From an uncultured Blautia sp. (GTDB lineage Bacteria > Bacillota > Clostridia > Lachnospirales > Lachnospiraceae): 5,788 bases of DNA. Position numbers and translations under genes: made by a program. The stretch spans positions 1 to 5,788 of the forward strand of contig CAMBYR010000148.1 of NCBI GenBank assembly GCA_945872375.1. Direction: 5' to 3'. The notes under the pieces are model-generated. The model worked only from the letters and a program-made list of their open reading frames with translations. It was not told where the DNA came from and did not search any database. Each line of letters begins with the position of its first letter. Position 1 is the first letter of the stretch. Below, piece by piece: positions 1 to 4,900 of this stretch.

Positions 1-1
1 G

Positions 2-2281
2 ACCGGTTATCCGATCGCAAAGGTGGCAGCCAAGATCGCGCTGGGATATACTTTGGATGAGATTCCGAATGCCATTACCGGCAAGACTTATGCAAGCTTT
101 GAGCCGATGCTGGATTACTGTGTGGTAAAGATCCCGCGTCTGCCATTTGATAAATTTATTACCGCAAAAAGAACGCTTACCACCCAGATGAAGGCCACCG
201 GAGAGGTCATGAGCATCTGTCATAATTTTGAAGGCGCTCTGATGAAAGCCATCCGTTCCCTGGAGCAGCATGTGGACTGCCTGCTTTCCTATGACTTTTC
301 AGGCTTAAGCTCCGAAGAACTGATGGAAGAACTGGAGATCGTGGATGACCGCCGGATCTGGAAGATCGCAGAAGCCATCCGCCGCGGAATTTCCCAGGAG
401 CTGCTGCATGAGATCACAAAGATCGATCACTGGTTTATCGATAAGATCGCCATTCTGGTGGAAATGGAGCAGACGCTGAAAAATCAGGCACTTACCAGAG
501 ACATTCTTCTGGAAGCAAAGCGAATGGAATTTCCGGACAATGTGATTGCCCGTCTGACCGGAAAAACAGAAGAGGAAATCAAGGAACTGCGTAAAGAATA
601 TCAGATATCTGCGGCATACAAGATGGTAGATACCTGTGCTGCTGAATTTGCGGCCGCAACACCGTATTACTACTCTGTCTATGGCGGTCCGGATGTGGAA
701 AACGAAGCAGGTACCAAAGACAGCGGCAAAAAGAGGGTTCTCGTTCTCGGTTCCGGTCCGATCCGTATCGGCCAGGGTATCGAATTCGATTTCTGTTCCG
801 TACACTGTACCTGGGCGTTTGCAAAAGAAGGCTATGAAACCATTATCATCAACAACAATCCGGAAACAGTCAGCACAGACTTTGACATTGCAGATAAACT
901 GTACTTTGAGCCGCTGACCCCGGAAGATGTGGAAAATATCGTTAATATCGAAAAACCGGACGGAGCCGTGGTTCAGTTTGGCGGACAGACTGCTATCAAG
1001 CTGACAGAGGCGCTGATGAAGATGGGGGTAAAGATTCTGGGAACCTCCGCAGAAAACGTGGATGCAGCAGAGGACAGAGAGCTTTTCGACGGCATTCTGG
1101 AGCAGTGTCAGATTCCGCGTCCAAAGGGACATACGGTATTTACGGCAGAGGAAGCCAAAAAGGCAGCTAACGAGCTGGGATATCCCGTTCTGGTGCGTCC
1201 GTCCTATGTACTTGGCGGTCAGGGCATGAGAATCGCTGTCAGCGATGAGGATGTGGAAGAGTATATCGGAATCATCAATCAGATCGCTCAGGAGCATCCG
1301 ATCCTGGTTGATAAATATCTTCTTGGAAAAGAAATTGAAGTCGATGCAGTCTGCGACGGGGAAGATATTCTGATTCCGGGAATCATGGAGCATATTGAAC
1401 GTGCCGGAATTCATTCTGGTGACAGTATTTCCGTTTATCCGGCACAGACCATCAGTGAGCAGGCAAAGGAAACCATTGCAGAATATACACGCCGCCTGGC
1501 AAAAGCACTTCATGTGATCGGTATGATCAATATCCAGTTTATTGTCTGCCAGGACGAGGTATATGTAATCGAGGTAAATCCACGTTCCAGCCGTACCGTG
1601 CCGTATATCAGCAAGGTGACGGGCATTCCGATCGTTCCGCTTGCCACAAAGGTGATCCTGGGCTACAAGCTGAAGGATCTTGGATATACACCGGGACTTC
1701 AGCCGGAGGCGAAGCATATTGCCATCAAGATGCCGGTATTCTCCTTTGAAAAGATCCGCGGCGCAGATATCAGCCTTGGACCGGAGATGAAATCCACCGG
1801 AGAATGTCTGGGTATTGCAGAGTCCTTTAACGAGGCGCTTTACAAAGCTTTCCTGGGTGCGGGCATCCGCCTTCCGAAGCATAAAAATATGATCATCACT
1901 GTTAAGGATGAAGATCAGCAGGAAATCATTCCGATTGCAAGAAGATTTGAAGCACTTGGCTATCGTATTTACGCTACCCGTGGTACGGCAAAGGCTCTGA
2001 AGGACGCAGGAATCCGCGCGATCCGTACCAATAAGCTGGAGCAGCCGGCACCGAACCTGATGGACCTGATCCTGGGACACAAGATCGATGTCGTCATCGA
2101 TACGCCTCCGCAGGGTGTGGAGCATCAGAAGGACGGTTTTGTGATCCGAAGAAATGCCATCGAGACGGGCGTCAATGTCCTGACCTCTCTGGATACGGCA
2201 GAAGCGCTGGTGACCAGTCTGGAAAACACGGATCTTCACAATCTGACCCTGATCGATATTGCGACGATCGCAGGCAGATAA
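2..2281 (+). CDS. carB: Carbamoyl-phosphate synthase large subunit (5' partial)
   Basis: Makes carbamoyl phosphate from bicarbonate, ATP and ammonia (delivered from glutamine by CarA), for pyrimidine and arginine synthesis in the cytoplasm. The frame is open at the left edge. 759 residues are present, and by comparison with the usual ~1070 about 310 N-terminal residues lie outside, so the in-frame GTG at 23 is internal. Fragment residues 1-80 finish the first ATP-grasp domain (starting TGYPIAKVAAK). About 95-240 is the oligomerisation domain. The second ATP-grasp half starts with GSGPIRIGQGIEFD at 250, carries the glycine-rich loop VRPSYVLGGQGMRI at 398-411 and the metal-binding EVNPRSSRT at 524. 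The C-terminal MGS-like allosteric domain runs from about 630, with ATRGT at 658-662. Where E. coli CarB has the ligand-binding INTT stretch, this protein has IDTP (D700). No frameshift is seen, and identity is secure. Confidence 0.97.
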   Translation, partial: TGYPIAKVAAKIALGYTLDEIPNAITGKTYASFEPMLDYCVVKIPRLPFDKFITAKRTLTTQMKATGEVMSICHNFEGALMKAIRSLEQHVDCLLSYDFSGLSSEELMEELEIVDDRRIWKIAEAIRRGISQELLHEITKIDHWFIDKIAILVEMEQTLKNQALTRDILLEAKRMEFPDNVIARLTGKTEEEIKELRKEYQISAAYKMVDTCAAEFAAATPYYYSVYGGPDVENEAGTKDSGKKRVLVLGSGPIRIGQGIEFDFCSVHCTWAFAKEGYETIIINNNPETVSTDFDIADKLYFEPLTPEDVENIVNIEKPDGAVVQFGGQTAIKLTEALMKMGVKILGTSAENVDAAEDRELFDGILEQCQIPRPKGHTVFTAEEAKKAANELGYPVLVRPSYVLGGQGMRIAVSDEDVEEYIGIINQIAQEHPILVDKYLLGKEIEVDAVCDGEDILIPGIMEHIERAGIHSGDSISVYPAQTISEQAKETIAEYTRRLAKALHVIGMINIQFIVCQDEVYVIEVNPRSSRTVPYISKVTGIPIVPLATKVILGYKLKDLGYTPGLQPEAKHIAIKMPVFSFEKIRGADISLGPEMKSTGECLGIAESFNEALYKAFLGAGIRLPKHKNMIITVKDEDQQEIIPIARRFEALGYRIYATRGTAKALKDAGIRAIRTNKLEQPAPNLMDLILGHKIDVVIDTPPQGVEHQKDGFVIRRNAIETGVNVLTSLDTAEALVTSLENTDLHNLTLIDIATIAGR

Positions 2282-2286
2282 ACAAC

Positions 2287-2294
2287 TAAACAGG
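2287..2294. repeat. Left copy of 8-bp flanking direct repeat (TAAACAGG)
   Basis: TAAACAGG directly precedes the left inverted-repeat end of the palindromic element and recurs directly after its right end (2440-2447). This is the arrangement of a target-site duplication. The match extends to 11 bp (AACTAAACAGG) because the element's own right end finishes in AAC, so the true duplication could be 8 to 11 bp. Confidence 0.6.
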
Positions 2295-2333
2295 GTTACT
2301 GTTCACTCCGTTCTCAGTAACACGCTTCGCGAT

Positions 2334-2367
2334 GCACAGAAATTATGCAATATGCATAATTTCGTGC
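2334..2367. repeat. Internal hairpin 1 of the palindromic element
   Basis: GAAATTATGCA (2339-2349) pairs perfectly with TGCATAATTTC (2353-2363) over a 3-nt loop. After a single bulged A (2338), the flanking GCAC/GTGC pairs extend the stem to 15 bp. There is no T-run after it, so it is not a classical terminator on its own. Confidence 0.8.
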
Positions 2368-2383
2368 GTTGACTGTCTCGGGA

Positions 2384-2407
2384 TTTCCATGCATAAATGC
2401 ATGGAAA
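2384..2407. repeat. Internal hairpin 2 of the palindromic element
   Basis: TTTCCATGCA (2384-2393) pairs perfectly with TGCATGGAAA (2398-2407) around the 4-nt loop TAAA. It is the second strong stem inside the element and is likewise not followed by a T-run. Confidence 0.8.
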
Positions 2408-2439
2408 CACCTCGCGGGATATTACCTGTGAACAGTAAC

Positions 2440-2447
2440 TAAACAGG
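2440..2447. repeat. Right copy of 8-bp flanking direct repeat (TAAACAGG)
   Basis: Second copy of TAAACAGG, immediately outside the right inverted-repeat end. It is identical to 2287-2294 and is read as the other half of a target-site duplication. Confidence 0.6.
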
Positions 2448-2457
2448 AAATTATATT

Positions 2458-2497
2458 GGCGAAGATTCTGAAATCCATGGAATCTTCGCCTTTCTTA
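2458..2497 (+). terminator. Intrinsic terminator of carB
   Basis: A perfect 11-bp stem GGCGAAGATTC/GAATCTTCGCC (2458-2468 with 2480-2490) with an 11-nt loop, followed by the T-rich tail TTTCTTA. It is the first good terminator after carB. It lies 177 nt past the stop now, but would have been about 23 nt past it without the inserted element. Confidence 0.8.
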
Positions 2498-2506
2498 TGC
2501 TATACT
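2478..2506 (+). promoter_or_regulatory. uppP promoter (extended -10)
   Basis: TATACT at 2501-2506 is preceded by TG plus one base (2498-2500), an extended -10 element. Seventeen bp upstream, TGGAAT (2478-2483) is a weak -35 with 3 of 6 matches, and it lies inside the loop and descending stem of the carB terminator. The expected start site is near 2513. The call rests mainly on the extended -10. Confidence 0.55.
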
Positions 2507-2512
2507 ATGGTA

Positions 2513-2610
2513 GTACAACAGCGAAAGCCGGGCGACAGGCCGTATGATGCTTCCATAGGGAAACATCGTTTTGGAGAATGATTTTGCCGGGCAGATAGAA
2601 GGGAGAAAAT
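2513..2610 (+). other. uppP 5' leader, possibly structured
   Basis: About 98 nt lie between the predicted start site and the uppP ATG. They contain a direct repeat GCCGGGC (2527-2533 and 2586-2592) and a hairpin in which GATG/CATC and TTCC/GGAA pair (2546-2567), with a C-A mismatch and the loop ATAG. The ribosome site GAAGGGAG is at 2598-2605. I do not match it to any riboswitch class, and there is no terminator-like T-run inside the leader. Confidence 0.3.
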
Positions 2611-3513
2611 ATGGATATTTTAGAACTGTTAAAAGTGATCGTTCTTGGAATTGTGGAAGGAATCACCGAATGGCTTCCCATCAGCAGTACCGGACACATG
2701 ATTCTTGTGGATGAATTTATCAAACTGAATGTCAGTCCGGAGTTTAAAGAATTTTTCCTTGTGGTTATTCAGCTTGGAGCGATTCTGGCAGTTGTGGTTT
2801 TATACTGGAATAAGCTGTGGCCTTTTTATATTCGAAAGATCCCGCAGAGAACACGCCGTGCCATTGCAAAGAAACCGCGGTGGGCGCAGATCCTTCTGAC
2901 CTTTATTGAACGTTTCTGTGACAAGGATAAATGGATTCTCTGGTTCAAGATTCTTGTTGCATGTATTCCCACAATTGTAATTGCGCTTCCTTTCAATGAT
3001 ATTATTGAAGAAAAGTTTAACAATTACGTGGTGGTTGCCATCACCCTGATCGTCTATGGTGTGCTGTTTATTTTTATCGAAAATTATAACAAAAAGCGTG
3101 TTCCGTCCACCAACTCTCTGGAGGAGCTTTCCTTTAAGACCGCGCTTCTGATCGGTATCTTCCAGGTACTTTCCGTAATTCCGGGAACCTCCCGTTCCGG
3201 CTCCACGATCATCGGAGGAATTCTGGTGGGGACTTCCCGTACCGTTGCGGCGGAATTTACCTTTTTCCTGGCAATTCCCGTCATGTTCGGCGCAAGTCTT
3301 CTGAAGCTGGTGAAATTCGGTCTTGCCTTTACATCTGCAGAGCTGATCATTCTGATTGTAGGTATGGTTGTTTCCTTTGTGGTATCCATTCTGGCGATCA
3401 AGTTCCTGGTAGGCTATATCAAGAAACATGATTTTAAAGCATTTGGATGGTACCGGATTATTCTGGGTGCCCTGGTGCTGATCTACTTTGTGGGAAAAAC
3501 ACTTCTTGCATGA
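2611..3513 (+). CDS. uppP: Undecaprenyl-diphosphate phosphatase (UppP/BacA family)
   Basis: An integral membrane enzyme that dephosphorylates undecaprenyl diphosphate to the monophosphate, recycling the lipid carrier for peptidoglycan and other wall polymers. The family is associated with bacitracin tolerance. Motif 1 is at residues 16-30 (EGITEWLPISSTGHM; catalytic-type E16, E20, S26, H29). Motif 2, PGTSRSG, is at 191-197, with R195 matching the essential arginine of E. coli UppP. Hydrophobic segments lie near 5-20, 47-66, 108-128, 138-160, 177-192, 215-234, 244-272 and 280-300. A basic hydrophilic loop spans about 67-107. At 300 residues it is somewhat longer than the 273 of the E. coli enzyme, mostly through that loop. 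The ATG follows GAAGGGAG by 5 nt. It is a single-gene unit with its own promoter, and ends 17 nt before a strong terminator. Confidence 0.96.
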   Translation: MDILELLKVIVLGIVEGITEWLPISSTGHMILVDEFIKLNVSPEFKEFFLVVIQLGAILAVVVLYWNKLWPFYIRKIPQRTRRAIAKKPRWAQILLTFIERFCDKDKWILWFKILVACIPTIVIALPFNDIIEEKFNNYVVVAITLIVYGVLFIFIENYNKKRVPSTNSLEELSFKTALLIGIFQVLSVIPGTSRSGSTIIGGILVGTSRTVAAEFTFFLAIPVMFGASLLKLVKFGLAFTSAELIILIVGMVVSFVVSILAIKFLVGYIKKHDFKAFGWYRIILGALVLIYFVGKTLLA

Positions 3514-3530
3514 TTTTACTGAAGAAATAT

Positions 3531-3588
3531 AAAAACTCCTTTCCGAAATCCAGGCGAAACTTCTGCCTGAAACGGAAAGGAGTTTTTT
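3531..3588. terminator. Bidirectional intrinsic terminator
   Basis: A 15-bp perfect outer stem (3531-3545 with 3573-3587; core CTCCTTTCCG/CGGAAAGGAG), topped by an inner 5-bp stem CAGGC/GCCTG (3551-3555 with 3565-3569). The plus strand ends in six Ts (3583-3588). The minus strand reads into five Ts (3535-3531). It lies between convergent uppP (ending at 3513) and the minus-strand regulator gene (ending at 3630), so it can stop transcription from both sides. Confidence 0.88.
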
Positions 3589-3629
3589 ATTCCATAGAAA
3601 GCGGCCGGATCGGTTCCGGAAATACCATT

Positions 3630-4553
3630 CTATAACAGCAGGATTTCTCCTGTTTGATGGATATCATATCCTGTCTGGCTGTGGAGGCCTGTTTTGAATT
3701 CATCGGATCGGACGATCTCCACGATGGCGGAAAAACCGGGCTTCTGAAGGGAGCTTTCCTCCATGACCAGAAACATGGGAATGGTGGTAAGAGGAACAAA
3801 ATCCAGATGATCTGTTTTGCCGGACAGGGATTCCTCACCTATGGCGGTATCCGCTTTTCCGTTCATAACCGCCGCAGCAGTGGAAAGGTCGGAAATCAGT
3901 TCGTGACGGTACCCGGAAATATCCTGGGGGGAAATATGCTCCTCTTTCAGAATCTGATCCAGATAGATCCGCCGGGTGCTGCCTTTTTCCCGGTTGGCAA
4001 GAATAATGTCCGGTCTTGTCAGATCCTGAATGGAGGTAATGTTTTTCGGGTTGCCTGTGCGTACATAAAATCCCATGGTGTATTCATAGAGATAGAGGGC
4101 AGCCAGAGGGAGACCGGGTACAAGCTTGGGCAGGATTTCCGGCTGAAGACTTGCGGCGGCGATGTGTGCCTTGCCGAAATAAAGGGAATACAGTCCGTTA
4201 TAGGTGTTCATATGGGACTGAAGAACCGGAATTCCCTGGGGATGGACCGCCATAAGACCGCACAGGAGCTCCAGGGCGGCAGAAGTCTGGCCGCTTAGGA
4301 TCAGTCCGCTGGAATTCAGCAGGTAATCTCTTTTCAGTACGGAGCTCTCCGGCTGGATGTCCGGAACAGGGAGGATCGTATCGGATGTCCCCTGGGAGCC
4401 ATGGAGATACTGTTCAAGCTGCTCATCACTGATGCGGAGCTGCTTGCCGATTTTTGAAGATTGAAGCTCCCCTCTTTTGATGAGTTCATACACCGTGGTC
4501 TTTTTGATTTTGAGTCTGTCTGCTATTTCCTGAGCAGTGTACAGTTTATTCAT
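3630..4553 (-). CDS. HTH DNA-binding protein with PBP-like (molybdate-type) sensor domain
   Basis: A probable cytoplasmic one-component transcription regulator of the molybdate locus. Residues 1-50 form an excisionase/MerR-type HTH (YTAQEIADRLKIKKTTVYELIKRGEL, then KIGKQLRISDEQLEQYL). After a linker (about 51-73), residues 74-300 resemble the periplasmic-binding-protein-like domain found in such regulators (COG1910/PBP_like type). Recognisable marks are the GNPKNITSIQDL block, LANREKGSTRRIYLDQIL and GKADTAIG. There is no signal peptide, so the binding fold acts inside the cell. The ATG overlaps the end of mop by 8 nt (ATGAATAA), with AGGA just upstream inside mop, which suggests translational coupling. 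Neighbouring mop and divergent modA point to molybdate or tungstate as the ligand; this is inferred. Whether it represses or activates cannot be told from sequence. Confidence 0.85.
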   Translation of the reverse strand: MNKLYTAQEIADRLKIKKTTVYELIKRGELQSSKIGKQLRISDEQLEQYLHGSQGTSDTILPVPDIQPESSVLKRDYLLNSSGLILSGQTSAALELLCGLMAVHPQGIPVLQSHMNTYNGLYSLYFGKAHIAAASLQPEILPKLVPGLPLAALYLYEYTMGFYVRTGNPKNITSIQDLTRPDIILANREKGSTRRIYLDQILKEEHISPQDISGYRHELISDLSTAAAVMNGKADTAIGEESLSGKTDHLDFVPLTTIPMFLVMEESSLQKPGFSAIVEIVRSDEFKTGLHSQTGYDIHQTGEILLL

Positions 4554-4758
4554 CGATTCCTACCATGACACTGGTGGCTTTGATAACCGCATAGGCATCA
4601 GAACCGATTTCCAGCCCCAGTTCTTCTACGGCAGCACAGGAAATAGTGGCTACAATAATATTACCGCCGCCGATATCAATGGAAACAATGGAATTGACAG
4701 CTCCTTTGTTGATGTTGATCACTTTTCCCTTTAACTGATTGCGTGCACTTAATTTCAT
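4546..4758 (-). CDS. mop: Mop/molbindin, small molybdate-binding protein
   Basis: A 70-residue single TOBE/Mop domain, the full usual length for free-standing molbindins. It opens with the family signature SARNQLKGKV at residues 4-13. The KGAVNSIVSIDIGGGNIIVATIS strand region and the KATSVMVG end follow. Family members assemble as oligomers (typically hexamers) that bind molybdate or tungstate oxyanions between subunits in the cytoplasm, serving storage or buffering; the same fold forms the sensor part of ModE and the C-terminus of ModC. The start ATG at 4758 has GAGGT 8 nt upstream (4767-4771). It is the first gene of a minus-strand pair, overlapping the HTH/PBP regulator by 8 nt, and is divergent from modA. 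Confidence 0.93.
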   Translation of the reverse strand: MKLSARNQLKGKVININKGAVNSIVSIDIGGGNIIVATISCAAVEELGLEIGSDAYAVIKATSVMVGIDE

Positions 4759-4793
4759 ACCGGACGACCTCGTTTCCTACTATTTTTTCTGAT

Positions 4794-4822
4794 ATTTTAT
4801 CACGTTTTATTAGAATTGACAA
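4794..4822 (-). promoter_or_regulatory. Promoter of mop and regulator (minus strand)
   Basis: Read on the minus strand: TTGTCA (complement of 4817-4822, 5 of 6 to consensus), a 17-bp spacer, then TAAAAT (complement of 4794-4799, 5 of 6) with TG plus one base just before it. Transcription would start near 4787, giving a leader of about 29 nt before mop. Its -35 shares six bases with the modA -35. Confidence 0.7.
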
Positions 4823-4849
4823 GAATAGGCATATACGGTAGAATAAAAC
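4804..4849. promoter_or_regulatory. Inverted repeat framing the divergent promoters (candidate operator)
   Basis: GTTTTATT (4804-4811) and AATAAAAC (4842-4849) are perfect 8-bp inverted repeats whose centres are 38 bp apart. One half lies in the spacer of the minus promoter, the other overlaps the modA -10. The midpoint (about 4826) lies just beside the shared -35 block. The placement suits a regulator dimer or tetramer controlling both directions, but the repeat is A/T-rich and could be chance. Confidence 0.35.
4816..4844 (+). promoter_or_regulatory. modA promoter
   Basis: A consensus -35 TTGACA (4816-4821), an optimal 17-bp spacer, and the -10 TAGAAT (4839-4844, 5 of 6). The start site is expected near 4851, giving a leader of about 50 nt. 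The near-consensus hexamers predict a strong promoter unless it is repressed. Confidence 0.82.
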
Positions 4850-4850
4850 C

Positions 4851-4887
4851 AAACAAAACACAATCAAACAAAACAAAAGTAAACAAA
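4851..4887 (+). other. A/C-rich unstructured modA leader
   Basis: Of 37 bases, 27 are A and 7 are C, arranged as repeated AAACAAAA units (for example 4851-4858 and 4866-4873). With almost no G or T it cannot fold, leaving the ribosome site exposed. Confidence 0.6.
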
Positions 4888-4895
4888 AAGGAGGG
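4888..4895 (+). promoter_or_regulatory. Strong modA ribosome binding site
   Basis: AAGGAGGG, nearly full complementarity to the 16S rRNA 3' end, 5 nt before the ATG at 4901. It fixes the modA start. Confidence 0.9.
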
Positions 4896-4900
4896 AAAAA

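Larger units (their letters stand above)
2295..2439. mobile_element. 145-bp MITE-like palindromic element
   Basis: The left end GTTACTGTTCAC (2295-2306) and right end GTGAACAGTAAC (2428-2439) are perfect 12-bp inverted repeats, flanked by an 8-bp direct repeat. There is no coding potential inside. The interior holds two strong hairpins (2334-2367 and 2384-2407), a short internal copy of the end sequence (CAGTAAC, 2315-2321), and similar CTCGGGAT/CTCGCGGGAT blocks. It lies between carB and the hairpin that looks like the original carB terminator. Removing the element plus one direct-repeat copy leaves that terminator about 23 nt after the stop. Size, ends and flanks fit a non-autonomous insertion element moved by a transposase encoded elsewhere. 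A REP/BIME-like intergenic repeat is the alternative. The structure is seen directly; mobility is inferred. Confidence 0.6.

Noticed and set aside
305..2239. Long minus-strand open frame opposite carB
   Set aside because: It lies entirely antisense to a well-conserved carB. Its translation is rich in Cys, His and Arg with no recognisable domain, as expected of a shadow of a biased coding strand.
2800..3429. Minus-strand open frames opposite uppP
   Set aside because: Shadow frames of a clear membrane-protein gene; no ribosome site, promoter or domain.
3605..3619. Short hairpin CCGGA/TCCGG after the regulator gene
   Set aside because: A 5-bp stem without a T-run. The strong hairpin at 3531-3588 already explains termination.
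3654..4298. Plus-strand 214-codon open frame opposite the HTH/PBP gene
   Set aside because: The minus-strand frame has recognisable HTH and PBP-like motifs, a coupled start and a terminator. The plus frame has none of these.
4764..4773. Small dyad ACGACCTCGT over the mop ribosome site
   Set aside because: Only 4-bp arms with a 2-bp gap, which is too short for an RNA hairpin and likely by chance as an operator.
4851..4887. CRISPR-like or tandem repeat array in the A-rich leader
   Set aside because: The repeats are low-complexity AAACAAAA units without spacers or palindromic repeat structure.
4845..4900. Molybdenum-cofactor riboswitch upstream of modA
   Set aside because: The leader is only about 50 nt of A/C-rich sequence that cannot form the required stems.
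4759..4900. E. coli-type ModE box
   Set aside because: No paired TATAT-style half sites with the known spacing; GCATATACGG is a single weak resemblance.
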